Source of the DNA: C00003060 sp964440795
GTDB lineage: Bacteria > Desulfobacterota > Desulfobacteria > Desulfobacterales > C00003060
Length of the DNA stretch: 64,000 bases
Direction: 5' to 3'
NCBI GenBank assembly: GCA_964440795.1
Contig: CAYTTQ010000006.1
Location: 3,497 to 67,496, forward strand
Made by a program: the position numbers and the translations under genes. The notes beneath the pieces are model-generated. The model was not told the DNA's origin. It made no database searches and worked only from the letters and a program-made list of their open reading frames with translations. The stretch's first letter is position 1. Every line of letters begins with the position of its first letter. Shown in pieces: positions 17,161-27,200 of the stretch.

Positions 17161-17253
17161 CGAACCTTATGCAACAATACGGTTCCATCACACCGGAGTT
17201 AATCAGGTTCGTTACCGATCTGGATCCAGAACTCAATCAATCGTGTACCACCC

Positions 17254-17281
17254 TTGACAACGGCAAGATAATGTCTATATT
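17254..17281 (+). promoter_or_regulatory. Sigma-70 promoter of the Gld-type ABC operon
   Basis: TTGACA (17254-17259), a 16-bp spacer and TATATT (17276-17281). The predicted start near 17289 leaves a 60-nt leader before the ABC ATPase start at 17349. Confidence 0.65.
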
Positions 17282-17348
17282 AGTCGATTCGAAGCAGCCG
17301 AGTCAAAACCCCTTGTCACCACAAAGAGTCACTACGAAGGAGCCTCGT

Positions 17349-18299
17349 ATGATCCATGTTGAAGATTTGAGTAAATATTACCACGATCTGTGTGCTGTGG
17401 ATCATGTCGACTTGGATATCCACAAAGGCGAGATCCTGGCCTTGCTGGGTCCGAACGGGGCCGGCAAAACCACCACGTTGCGGATGCTCACGGGATTTGT
17501 AAAGCCTACCACGGGCAGTATACGGGTTAAGGACTACACGATTGAAAACGATGTTCTGGAAATCAAGAAACTCCTGGGTTACTTGCCCGAATCGGCGCCC
17601 CTATATCCCGAAATGTTGGTCTACGACTATCTGGAATTTGTGGCCGACATTCGGGAATTAACCGGGGAAAGCAAATTCGCCCGCCTTCGTCATCTGGCTG
17701 AACTGTGCGGGTTGACAGAAGTCATGCACCGACCGATCGGGGAACTTTCCAGGGGCTTTAAACAGCGGGTCGGGTTGGCCCATGCAATGATGAACGACCC
17801 GGAAATACTGATTCTCGATGAACCCACCTCCGGCCTGGACCCCAACCAAATCATCGAGATTCGTGATATCATAAAGGAAATCGGCACGGAAAAAACGGTC
17901 ATCCTTTCCACCCATATTCTCAGTGAGGCGGAGGCCACCTGTGACCGTGTCGTGATCATCAATCGGGGCCGAATCGCCGCCGACAGCAGCACGGCAAGCC
18001 TGAAAGAATCCACCGGGGACAAGTCCTTGGTTCACCTCACCCTCGCCCACGCAGATATTAACGAGGTAAAGACGCAACTGGGCGGCATTGCCGGGGTAAG
18101 TGACGTGGCCGAGATCGCCCGCAACAAAGGGGACAACGCCCGAGACGTGCTGGAATTGAACCTCACGTGTCAGTCCACGGGGGACATTCGAGGCGATATA
18201 TACCAGAAGATAAAAGAGACGGACTGGATTCTTCTTGAACTCTACCAGGAGACCCGATCCTTGGAAAACATCTTTCGAGAACTCACCACGGAGAACTGA
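17349..18299 (+). CDS. ABC transporter ATP-binding protein (GldA-like)
   Basis: 316-residue ATPase of an ABC-2 type exporter. Walker A GPNGAGKTT is at residues 34-42, the signature is LSRGFKQRVGLA, Walker B is ILILDEPTSGLDP and the switch His is in LSTHILSEAE. The C-terminal 90 residues are the usual accessory domain of the CcmA/GldA group. The ATG at 17349 is chosen because AAGGAG lies just upstream and homologs start MI.VE.LSK; in-frame ATGs further upstream precede or overlap the promoter. The stop and the permease start are separated by one base. The four-gene cluster matches the GldA-GldF-GldG arrangement of Bacteroidetes gliding systems, but in Proteobacteria its cargo is unknown and gliding should not be assumed. 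Confidence 0.92.
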   Translation: MIHVEDLSKYYHDLCAVDHVDLDIHKGEILALLGPNGAGKTTTLRMLTGFVKPTTGSIRVKDYTIENDVLEIKKLLGYLPESAPLYPEMLVYDYLEFVADIRELTGESKFARLRHLAELCGLTEVMHRPIGELSRGFKQRVGLAHAMMNDPEILILDEPTSGLDPNQIIEIRDIIKEIGTEKTVILSTHILSEAEATCDRVVIINRGRIAADSSTASLKESTGDKSLVHLTLAHADINEVKTQLGGIAGVSDVAEIARNKGDNARDVLELNLTCQSTGDIRGDIYQKIKETDWILLELYQETRSLENIFRELTTEN

Positions 18300-18300
18300 T

Positions 18301-19008
18301 ATGGGACAGGCGGCACACATTATTCGCAAAGAGTTTAAGTCATATTTCGTATCGCCCATTGCCTACATCGTAATCACCATCTTTCTTCTGGTGACCGGCT
18401 GGTTCTTTTTCACGACCTTTTTTCTGCACAATCAGGCCAATCTGAGATACTTTTTCGCGTTGCTTCCCATTATATTTTCGTTTGTCATCCCCGCTATTAC
18501 CATGCGCCTGTTCTCGGAAGAACTTAACGTGGGTTCTTACGAAACGCTGCTGACCATGCCGGTTACATTGAGCGACGTTGTCATGGGCAAGTTCTTTGCG
18601 GCGCTTGCGTTCGTATCGACCATGCTTGTCCCCACCCTGAGCTATCCGATCATGGTATCATTTCTCGGGCAACTTGATTGGGGACCCGTTATCGGCGGAT
18701 ATTTGGGCGCCCTGTTACTGGCCTCGGCCTTTTGCGCCGTCGGTCTTTTTGCGTCATCGTTGACGCGCAATCAAATTATCGCCTATATCATCGCCGTGGC
18801 GATCTGCTTTGCCCTTACCCTCATCGACAAGATGCTGTTTTTTCTTCCCCAGTCACTTTTGGGCCTGCTGGAATACGTGGGAGCGGATTTTCACTTCAAA
18901 AATATTTCCAAGGGCGTCATCGACTCACGGGACATCCTCTATTTCCTGAGTGTCACCTTTTTGGCTCTCTATGCAGCGCATCTTGCAAGGCAGGACAGCG
19001 ATCAGTGA
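18301..19008 (+). CDS. ABC-2 type permease (GldF-like)
   Basis: 235-residue inner membrane permease with six hydrophobic segments. It opens MGQAAHIIRKEFKSYFVSPI, the typical N-terminus of this family, and carries RLFSEE near residue 75. The ATG at 18301 sits one base after the ATPase stop; a longer frame from 18235 would overlap the ATPase and lacks a ribosome site. It works with the ATPase at 17349 and the auxiliary protein at 19061. Confidence 0.9.
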   Translation: MGQAAHIIRKEFKSYFVSPIAYIVITIFLLVTGWFFFTTFFLHNQANLRYFFALLPIIFSFVIPAITMRLFSEELNVGSYETLLTMPVTLSDVVMGKFFAALAFVSTMLVPTLSYPIMVSFLGQLDWGPVIGGYLGALLLASAFCAVGLFASSLTRNQIIAYIIAVAICFALTLIDKMLFFLPQSLLGLLEYVGADFHFKNISKGVIDSRDILYFLSVTFLALYAAHLARQDSDQ

Positions 19009-19060
19009 GAGATATCGGTTGTAGAGAAAGTTTGTTTAAGGGCAACCAAGGAGGCAATAG

Positions 19061-21301
19061 ATGGGAGTAACAACCGAATCGGGAAAATATATTAAGTTCC
19101 TTGCCTATGTCGTCGCCGTCGTTCTAATCAACGTGGCCGGCTTGACACTCTTTTTCCGGCTGGACGTCACCCAAGGGAATATCTATTCCATTTCCAAGGC
19201 AAGCAAAGAGGTTGTATCCACGCTGTCCGAGCCGCTGACGATCAAGGTATTCTTTACGGAGAATCTTCCCGCCCCCCACAATAACACGGAACGATATCTC
19301 CATGACCTTCTTCAGGAATACGCCGCCTATGCCAACGAGTACTTTAACTACCGTTTTTACAATGTCGGCCCGAAAGGCGGCGACGTTGGCAAGGGAACCC
19401 GACAAAACCAGACCCTGGCCAAAGACTACGGTATTCAACCGGTACAAATCCAAGCCATAGAAGAAGACGAAGTTAAGTTTCAAAAGGCCTATATGGGGCT
19501 GGTCCTCATCCACGGAGACCTGATTGAGCGCATCCCCACGATCACCACCACGGACGGCCTGGAATATAAATTGACTACGGCCATTCAAAAACTCAACAAC
19601 AAGATCAGCACCCTCTTACGTTTATCGGAAAAGATACATATCAAACTCTTTCTTTCCTCCTCTCTCCAGGAAGTCGCCCCTTACATGCGTTTAAACGAAC
19701 TGTCGGCGCTTCCTAAAAAGCTGGAAGAGACGGTCAGTGAAGTCAACGCCAAAAATTATGACAAACTCTCATTCGACTATCTCGATCCAACCACAAGTCC
19801 GCAAGCGCGGAAAGCGTCGCAGAGCTACCAATTGATGAGGTTGGAGTGGCCCGATCTGCCCGAGGAAAATATCCCCGCCGGCAACGGAACCATCGGCCTG
19901 GTAATGGAACATGGGAAAAAGGTCAAAGAGATACCGCTAATTCATGTCATGCGAATCCCTTTGATCGGGAAACACTATGAACTGGTAGACCTCCAGTCCA
20001 TACAGGCCATCATCAACGAAAACATCGAATCCCTCATCGACATTAATGAGGATCTGGGCTATTTAGCCGATCACGGTACGCTACCTCTGGCCGGCGGCTC
20101 TCCCATGAATCCCATGGGGGGACAGGACCTCAACACCGTGTCCAACTTCAGATCCCTCGTAACTGAAAACTACAGCCTTCAACCGGTTAACCTCAAGGAC
20201 GAACCGATTCCGGAAAGCCTCGATTGCCTGGTTATCGCCGGTCCGACTGAGCAATTTAGTGACTATGCCCTCTTTCAGATCGATCGGTTCTTGATGCGAG
20301 GCAAAAACCTGGCAATCTTCACGGATGCTTTTAAGGAAATCGAGCCACCGCAGCAACAAGGGATGAGATTCAATCAACCTCCCCGATATCTACCCGCGAA
20401 TACGGGGCTACAGAAGCTGTTGACCCATTACGGGGTTGTCGTCAAGAATTCCTACGTGTTGGACGAAAATTGCTATGTGCAGGAAGTTCCCGCCCAATTC
20501 GGCGGCGGCCAAAGAAGTATCTACTTTGCGCCCATCATCAAACGAGGCTTCATCAATGACGACCTTCCCTTTATGCATAACATAAAGGGCCTTGTGGCCA
20601 TGCAGATTTCTCCCCTGGAATTGAATTCCGAAGGGCTCAAAAAGGATGACCTGCAAGCCACAAGGATATTCTCGTCATCGGAGAAATCATGGGAAATGAA
20701 GGGACGTATCAACCTGAATCCGATGACGATCCGTCCGCCTCAATCCGCGGACGAACAGGAAAGCTTTCCGCTGGCCTTCTTGCTGGAGGGGGCTTTTACC
20801 AGTTATTTTGCGGACAAACCGATCCCGGAAAAGCCTGCCGAACCGGATACGAAAGAACCGGATACGAAAGAACCGGATACGAAAGAACCGGATACGAAAG
20901 AAGAGAAAGACATGTCGGAAACAACACCGGAAGACGCCGTGGACCTGTCCATGGTTACAGCCGAAGGCGAAGTTGTTCGTCAAGGAAAACCGGGGAAAGT
21001 CTTTGTCATTGCATCCTCTGAAATGTTGAAAAACAATATGCTGGATCAAGAAGGGCGGACCCCCAACGCCATGTTCGTCATGAACGTGATCGATTTTCTG
21101 AACAATCGCGAAGACATTGCACTCATGCGAAGTAAACAGCAACGGTTTAACCCCTTGAATGAAACCAGTGCCGGCACCAAGGCCTTTGTCAAGTGGTTCA
21201 ATATCATCGGTTTGCCGGTTATAGTGATGCTCTTTGGCCTGTTGGTATGGTTTGCCCGGCACACGAGAAGAAAGCGGATTCAGATGATGTTTCAAAAGTG
21301 A
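19061..21301 (+). CDS. GldG-family ABC auxiliary protein
   Basis: 746 residues with an N-terminal membrane anchor (about 10-33), a large extracytoplasmic region of the ABC_transp_aux/GldG type (FFTENLPAPHNN, TTDGLEYKLTTAIQKL) and a C-terminal membrane helix (near 718-738) ending in basic residues. AAGGAGG precedes the ATG by 7 bases. A 20-residue low-complexity insert of PDTKE units sits at about residues 594-613, just before the last conserved block. It probably forms the periplasmic or cell-surface part of the exporter encoded upstream. The transported substrate is unknown. Confidence 0.9.
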   Translation: MGVTTESGKYIKFLAYVVAVVLINVAGLTLFFRLDVTQGNIYSISKASKEVVSTLSEPLTIKVFFTENLPAPHNNTERYLHDLLQEYAAYANEYFNYRFYNVGPKGGDVGKGTRQNQTLAKDYGIQPVQIQAIEEDEVKFQKAYMGLVLIHGDLIERIPTITTTDGLEYKLTTAIQKLNNKISTLLRLSEKIHIKLFLSSSLQEVAPYMRLNELSALPKKLEETVSEVNAKNYDKLSFDYLDPTTSPQARKASQSYQLMRLEWPDLPEENIPAGNGTIGLVMEHGKKVKEIPLIHVMRIPLIGKHYELVDLQSIQAIINENIESLIDINEDLGYLADHGTLPLAGGSPMNPMGGQDLNTVSNFRSLVTENYSLQPVNLKDEPIPESLDCLVIAGPTEQFSDYALFQIDRFLMRGKNLAIFTDAFKEIEPPQQQGMRFNQPPRYLPANTGLQKLLTHYGVVVKNSYVLDENCYVQEVPAQFGGGQRSIYFAPIIKRGFINDDLPFMHNIKGLVAMQISPLELNSEGLKKDDLQATRIFSSSEKSWEMKGRINLNPMTIRPPQSADEQESFPLAFLLEGAFTSYFADKPIPEKPAEPDTKEPDTKEPDTKEPDTKEEKDMSETTPEDAVDLSMVTAEGEVVRQGKPGKVFVIASSEMLKNNMLDQEGRTPNAMFVMNVIDFLNNREDIALMRSKQQRFNPLNETSAGTKAFVKWFNIIGLPVIVMLFGLLVWFARHTRRKRIQMMFQK
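20840..20899 (+). repeat. 15-bp tandem repeat, four identical units, inside gldG-like gene
   Basis: The unit GAACCGGATACGAAA repeats exactly four times (starts 20840, 20855, 20870, 20885) and encodes EPDTK in frame. The identical copies imply recent expansion. Copy number can vary without shifting the frame. Confidence 0.95.
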
Positions 21302-21357
21302 TGAACATCTTACCTTCTCAATAGACTGTTTGCACTTGTGCTTCCGAGAGGTTCGTT

Positions 21358-22338
21358 ATGAAGATAAAAATCGAATATATTATTTTGTTTGTCATCATAT
21401 TGGGGCTTTCTATCTATCTCCTATACAGCGAGAGAAATGAGACCCATTATCAACTTCCGGACATACCGGCCATTGAGACTGACGACATTTCAAAACTCGA
21501 GCTCGCCGAACAAGCGTCTTCTATTGTATTGAAAAAGCGAGACGATCAGTGGTACATCGCTCCGCAGGACTATCCGGCGGACAATCAGAAAGTAAAAAAC
21601 ATGCTGAATGCCATTGCGGATTTGTCCCTGACGGCTCTGGTCTCGGAGTCCGAAAACTTTCAGCGTTACGATCTGCATCCGGACAAAAGGATCACGGTAC
21701 GCGTTTGGACGGACGGCTCCCCGGTCTACACCTTCGGTATCGGCAAAACAGCCTCGTCTTTTCGCCATACCTTCGTTACCCCCGAGGGAGACGACAGGAT
21801 TTACCATGCCATGGGCAATTTCCGAAACGACTTTGACAAAACCGTTTCGGATCTCCGCGACAAAGCGGTACTTGCATTCAACGCCACAGACATCCGGCAA
21901 TTGGCCGTTGCAAACGGGAAAACGGAAACGGAATTCGTGAGAAGTGAAGTGCCTGCGGAGGTAGAGGACCCGGAAACGCAAGGTCGAACGAGCACGCCGC
22001 CCTCACGGCCTGACATCGTGTGGAAAACCGCTGATGGTCGTACCGGTGACGTAGACAAGATACGCCGATTCCTGCACACCCTTTCCGATCTGACTTGTGA
22101 CGGCTATGTTGCGGAGGAGGAAAAGGTGGATACCTCAAAACCGATTTATGAGGTACGTCTGAACGGTATCAAACGGCATACGCTGTCAATCTTTGCCAAA
22201 CAAAATGAAGACGATACGCGGCATCCGGCCACATCTTCGGCCAGTGCCTATCGGTTCTATCTTCGGGAAGACCAAGCCAAAAATCTAATGAAAGCGCCTG
22301 AAGCGCTTATGAAAGACGCTTCGGCTACTGACCAATAG
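21358..22338 (+). CDS. DUF4340 domain protein
   Basis: 326 residues with one N-terminal membrane helix (about 5-24) and a periplasmic region made of repeated beta-rich modules, as in DUF4340 proteins. These are regularly encoded after GldG-type auxiliary proteins. Blocks such as VLKKRDDQWYI near residue 60 and VWKTADGR near residue 220 mark the module repeats. The ATG at 21358 has GAGG eight bases upstream. It is the last gene of the exporter operon and meets a convergent gene across a palindromic element. Function unknown; probably a structural partner of the exporter. Confidence 0.85.
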   Translation: MKIKIEYIILFVIILGLSIYLLYSERNETHYQLPDIPAIETDDISKLELAEQASSIVLKKRDDQWYIAPQDYPADNQKVKNMLNAIADLSLTALVSESENFQRYDLHPDKRITVRVWTDGSPVYTFGIGKTASSFRHTFVTPEGDDRIYHAMGNFRNDFDKTVSDLRDKAVLAFNATDIRQLAVANGKTETEFVRSEVPAEVEDPETQGRTSTPPSRPDIVWKTADGRTGDVDKIRRFLHTLSDLTCDGYVAEEEKVDTSKPIYEVRLNGIKRHTLSIFAKQNEDDTRHPATSSASAYRFYLREDQAKNLMKAPEALMKDASATDQ

Positions 22339-22366
22339 TCGTCTCTTCCCGGCCCGAATTTCCTAG

Positions 22367-22586
22367 CTCAAGTTTCGCACCCCTATTTTAACCCGACTGC
22401 CTCCGACACGGGAGTCTACAGCCGCCATACGCAGGAAGGTGCGGAAAGGAATTTCGTTGAACGAGGGCCTACACGGATAGAGTCCACCTTCCTTTCGGGA
22501 ACCGCTTGACGGAATTGTAGGACCGAGTGAAGCGGAGTTCCTTTCCGCACCGGGCGAAAAGCGTTGTACTGGGTGCAAAACTTGAG
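22367..22586. mobile_element. 220-bp MITE-like nested palindrome
   Basis: Outer inverted repeats of 16 bp with one mismatch (22367-22382 and 22571-22586) enclose a perfect 14-bp inner inverted repeat, GGTGCGGAAAGGAA at 22438-22451 and its complement at 22538-22551. There is no coding capacity. It fills the gap between convergent genes and ends 3 bp from the stop of the FmdB-type gene. A non-autonomous mobile element is the best fit; a bidirectional terminator is the alternative. Confidence 0.6.
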
Positions 22587-22589
22587 TTC

Positions 22590-22895
22590 CTACTTTCCCG
22601 TCTTGTGATGCAGTTTATCCGCAATCCGCTTCGCTTTTTCGGACTTCGTCACGGCGGCCGCCTTGTCCGCAAAACGCGTGGCTTCAGAAAATTTTCCGTC
22701 TTTCAGATAATCCTTGACCCGCCTTTCAATCCTCGGGGTCGCCCCATCCGCCTTGACATGAACGGCCACGGCGCCTAACCGTTTGAGGGTTCGTTCGGCA
22801 CCACAGTGCGGGCAGTTCGGGGCCTCGGCATCCGCGCTCAGGATTTTTTCAAAAATTTTACCGCAATTCGGGCACTCATATTCAAATAGGGGCAT
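22590..22895 (-). CDS. FmdB-type zinc ribbon protein
   Basis: 101 residues. The N-terminal FmdB-like zinc ribbon begins MPLFEYECPNCGKIFE, with CPNC and CPHC pairs as zinc ligands. The remainder is a basic helical tail. The first domain resembles regulators annotated FmdB/putative regulatory protein, but no regulatory role is demonstrated. It is transcribed towards the MITE-like element and away from the radical SAM gene 88 bp upstream. Confidence 0.85.
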   Translation of the reverse strand: MPLFEYECPNCGKIFEKILSADAEAPNCPHCGAERTLKRLGAVAVHVKADGATPRIERRVKDYLKDGKFSEATRFADKAAAVTKSEKAKRIADKLHHKTGK

Positions 22896-22983
22896 GGTAT
22901 CTATTCCTACGTACTCGTTTTAACCCGGGACATACCGGTAACATCTATATGATTGCCATTGGAAGCCCGACCGTCCTACATCC

Positions 22984-23919
22984 CTACAACCTTCTCAAAT
23001 ACGGCATTCGGTCAAGCCTTTTTTTGAATGCCTCGTCACCGGAAAGTCTCTCCAAAACGTCATCCAGCATCGAAATCATGGCGGGCTTGTCCGCCGGAAG
23101 CATCCCGTTCACCGGGGCATAATTGGACACGTGGTCTGAAAGATACTCACACCTCACATCGAGGCGGTCGATCAGACAGCGTTGCTCTCTTAAGATCACT
23201 TCCGGACCGGGTAACTCGAATTCGCCCTCCTGCCACTCTTCGTAAAGGCCGGTGCCCGGCTGCGGAGTCAGAGTCCGCACCCGGACATAGTCCGGAGCCA
23301 TGCGGTTGATCAGCGCAGCGGTTTCGACGGCGTGGTGGAACGAATCGGCCACCCCGCCTATACCCAAAAGCACATACAATGAGATCTCAAATCCCGCCTG
23401 CTTGGCCTTGTTGACCCCGGAAACCATGGTTTCCGGGCCGGCCCCCTTTTGAATCCGCTTCAGGAGGTGCTCGGACCCGGTCTCCAGCCCGATATGAAGC
23501 CGGGTAAGCCCGGCCGCCCCGATAGCCGCCAAGTCTTCCACGGACTTTCGCCTTAGTGTTTGAGCCCGAGCATAACTGGTCACACGCTCAACGGCGGGAA
23601 ACTTGGCGTAAAGCCGCTCCATCACCTCACAGATGGTTCGGCGCTTTGACACCAGGCTATCCGAATCACCGATAAACACAGTCCTCACACGACCATTCGT
23701 AAAGGTTTCCGCCGTATCGATATCCGCCTTAACGGCCTCCGAGGTACGTGTTTCGAATTTCACCCCCTTGTACATGGGACAAAAAGTACAGCGGTTCCAC
23801 GGACAGCCCCGGGTCACCCGCACCAGCAGACTTTCCGCCTCGCTGGGGGGTCTAAACGGTGGAAAATCATACGCCGTGTCGTTCATGGCCAGCCGTCTTC
23901 CCAAACGAAAGTTAAACAT
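22984..23919 (-). CDS. Radical SAM protein
   Basis: 311-residue radical S-adenosylmethionine enzyme. The 4Fe-4S ligands are in RGCPWNRCTFCPMYKG, spaced CX4CX2C as in this subgroup rather than the classic CX3CX2C. Later SAM-binding blocks include HIGLETGSEHLLKRIQKGA and YVLLGIGG. No B12-binding or TRAM domain is seen, and the substrate is not predictable. The start at 23919 gives MFNFRLGRRLAM. A TATAAT at 23928-23933 (minus strand) lies so close that the real start may instead be the ATG at 23886 (MNDTAYDFPPF). Confidence 0.88.
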   Translation of the reverse strand: MFNFRLGRRLAMNDTAYDFPPFRPPSEAESLLVRVTRGCPWNRCTFCPMYKGVKFETRTSEAVKADIDTAETFTNGRVRTVFIGDSDSLVSKRRTICEVMERLYAKFPAVERVTSYARAQTLRRKSVEDLAAIGAAGLTRLHIGLETGSEHLLKRIQKGAGPETMVSGVNKAKQAGFEISLYVLLGIGGVADSFHHAVETAALINRMAPDYVRVRTLTPQPGTGLYEEWQEGEFELPGPEVILREQRCLIDRLDVRCEYLSDHVSNYAPVNGMLPADKPAMISMLDDVLERLSGDEAFKKRLDRMPYLRRL

Positions 23920-24293
23920 GGATCGAAATTATATCACATTTGTAAATTAAAAACTAAATCATAGACTTGAAAAAGACAAGGGTTTCTTCGCATGTTATAA
24001 GGGCAAGGATGGGACTTCATTATCAAATGAAAACCCTATATATTGTACAGCGAGGCATTCAAATTATACATTTTGTAGTATTTTACCTTTACAAACCCCT
24101 TTTTTCTTGTTACTTCCTGCTCACGACAGGCGTCTTGATCTCGACATGGGTCAAAAGCCTGGGATGCTTGGCAATTTTCCTTGGAATGTCGATATCTCAG
24201 CGCTAAAATGGTCTTCAAAAAGCACCGCTTTGCCGGCTGTTCCGTAATGAAATACCATCAACCTTCCCGGTTCATTGTGGAGGTACTTGAATT
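23920..24293. other. AT-rich intergenic region between divergent radical SAM and smc genes
   Basis: 374 bp, clearly more AT-rich than its flanks, containing the start regions of both genes. Minus strand: TATAAT at 23928-23933. Plus strand: no convincing promoter near smc. An imperfect 11-bp inverted repeat lies near 24136-24146 and 24187-24197. An open stretch at 23967-24206 lacks a ribosome site and family resemblance and is not called as a gene. Confidence 0.6.
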
Positions 24294-27200
24294 ATGAAGC
24301 TTAAGCAATTGGACATCTATGGATTTAAGTCCTTTGTAGAAAAGACGAGCGTCCAATTTCCGGAGGGCATTTGCGCCGTTGTCGGGCCTAATGGCTGCGG
24401 CAAGAGTAATATCGTGGATGCCCTCCGTTGGGTGATGGGCGAACAAAGTGTAAAACAACTCCGTGGCAAATCCATGGAAGATGTCATCTTTTCGGGCAGC
24501 GAAAAAAAGCCCCCGGTCAATATGGCCGAGGTCGCTCTTACTTTGGCCAACGACAACGGTTCCACCCCGGAAGAATACCGCCACTATCCCGAAATCATGG
24601 TCAGCCGCAAACTCTATCGTTCCGGAGAGAGCGGGTACTTCATCAATAAACAGCCGTGTCGACTCAAGGACGTGCAGAACCTGCTGATGGGAAGCGGCGT
24701 GGGCAGCAGGGCCTACGCTATCATCGAACAGGGAAAAATCGGCAACCTCATCGATGCCGGTCCCGAGGAACGTCGTTTTTTTATAGAGGAAGCGGCAGGC
24801 GTTACCCGCTACAAGAGTCGAAAGCATGAAGCGTTACTCAAGATTCAGCGAACCCAACACAACTTGATGAGGATCAATGACGTCACTGTCGAAGTGAAAC
24901 GACAGATGAGCGCCCTTAAGCGACAGGCAAACAAGGCTGAACGATACAAAAACTATCAAGGACAGATCAAATCACTCGAAATCCGGTTGGCTACGCACCA
25001 TTATCTCGATTTAACCGGGAAGATCGAAGAAGCGAAAGCGCTTTTCAACTCGCTCAAGGACACGGACTTCCAGCACGAATCGGATCTGGCTAAACTTGAT
25101 GCCGCCATCGAAGAAATCAAAGCGGAACGAACGGCCAAACATCACGCCATCTCCGCCAAAACATCGGAAAAGAACGATCTTCAACGCGGACTGGACAAGC
25201 TGGAAGGAGCCATTGAACACAAGAGCAAAGATCTCGGTCGCTACGATGACGAAATGACCAAATTCCGTCAGGAGATCGAAGAGATCGAAAAAAAGACCCA
25301 GGATCTTTCCAATGAATCCAGACAGTTGGAAGCACGCCGCACCGACATCTCCCGGACCTTGGAAGAAAGCAACGTCACATTAAAAGAAAAACAGGCGTCT
25401 GCAAGGAGACTGAAAACCGACCTGGACGAATTGAAAGAACGACTGGAGCAAAAAAAGGGCATGCTCGTCAATCTGGCAAGCCGAAAAGCAACTTACCAGA
25501 ACACCATTGAAAATGCATCCCGCAATCGGCAGCATCTCTCGAAACGCCTAGAGCAACTCCAGTCGGAACGGGCTGAATCCGCCGCCGATCTGGAAAGGCT
25601 CAACATAGAAGTGAACAAAGGCGCCAAGGCTGAACAGGACCTGAAGAGCCGACTAAACGCCATAACCGAAACGCTCGCCTCCATGGAACACAGCCTTGAA
25701 GACAATCGCCTGGCACTGCGGGATCAAGTTCGTCAGGTCCGGGAAACGGAACTCGAGCGGCAGAAAGTACGGTCCCAACACGGCGCCCTCAAGAAGATGG
25801 ACGACACGTATCAATGGTTTAAAAAAGGGGTTCAGGCCCTGATGAAGGAATGGAAAGCCGGCAATCTTGAGAGTGCAGGGATTTGCGGGTTGGTGGCGGA
25901 TATTATCGAACCGGAACCATCCTACGAAGAAGCAGTCGAAGCAGCTCTCGGCGAAACCCTACAGTATGTGATCGTAAAGAACCAGGCCGGCGCGGCCACA
26001 GCTACCGAACACCTTCGCGGTCTTTCGGGCGGTAGAGCCAGCCTCATTCCCGTCGACACGATAAAACCGATACCACCGGGAGACATAGCGGGCCGTTTGC
26101 AAAACGCGGATGGCCTCATTCAACATATAAATGTTGTCTCAGGCTACCATGAACTGGTTCAAGCCCTTCTTGGGCACGTACGTGTGGCGGACGACTTGGA
26201 ATCGGCAATCGCGCTCTGGAACCGTAACGGAAAGATTCAAACCATTGTAACCCCTCAAGGAGACCGGATTTGTTTTCAAGGCACGCTCACCGTCGGCAGT
26301 TCGGACAGCAACGCAGGAGGCATCCTGACCAAGAAAAAGGAGCTTCGCCGGCTCCGGTCTCGACTGACGACACTTGACGAGGCGTTAAACACAGCTCGGC
26401 AAAAGCAGGCTGACCTGGAAAAAGAGGTCGTGAGACTGGAGACAGCCGTTCAAGAGACCCGTCAAAATCAGAGATCGACAAACCAGGAGCTGGTGGAGAC
26501 CGAAAAGGCGCTCTCCCGTCTCCAGGAGAAGGTCACTCATACCCAGCAGCATTTGGAGATCCTAGACCTGGAGCAGGAACAGATCGAGGGAGAAAGATCC
26601 GATATTGATGCGGAGGTTTCAACCCACGAAGACGGGTTGAATTCGTTGGAACAACAAATTCACGTTGAAGAATCGGCGATTGAGCAATTAAAGGGCGAGA
26701 TTCTAAAACTGTCGCAAGACCAAGAAAGAGTGGACAATGAAGTCGTTGATCTCAAGATGCACTTGACCAGCCTACAGGCGGAATTTGACAGCTGTGATAA
26801 TACGTTGCGCCGCCTAAAACATTTTCAACATGATAGCGACGAACGGCTGTCCCAATTACACCAAAGCCTCAAACAGGCCGAAGCAGACAAGCGGGCCACC
26901 GAAGCGGAGCTGACAACCGACAAATCCGACCTCCGACACCATTATGCCCAATTGGAGTCTTTGACCCATGCGCTTGCTGACAGTGAGGCGGAGTACCAGG
27001 CCATAGAAGGACGATTACAGCAAAACGATCAGGCCCTATCGGAAGTAAAATCAAGACAACAGGAAACATTTAGAAAGATTCAACAGCTTGAATTCAAACT
27101 CTCTGAAAGAAGAATGAGACGGGATCACGTAACCAACAACATTATAGAAAAATACGGCTTAAACATTGCCGAGGCTGCAGACAAACCCGAGGCGGATGGG

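Noticed and set aside
17169..17348. 60-residue N-terminal extension of the ABC ATPase
   Set aside because: It runs through a good promoter, has no ribosome site, and the ATG at 17349 has AAGGAG and matches family starts.
23967..24206. Small gene in the radical SAM-smc intergenic region
   Set aside because: TTG start without Shine-Dalgarno, unusual composition, no recognisable motif.
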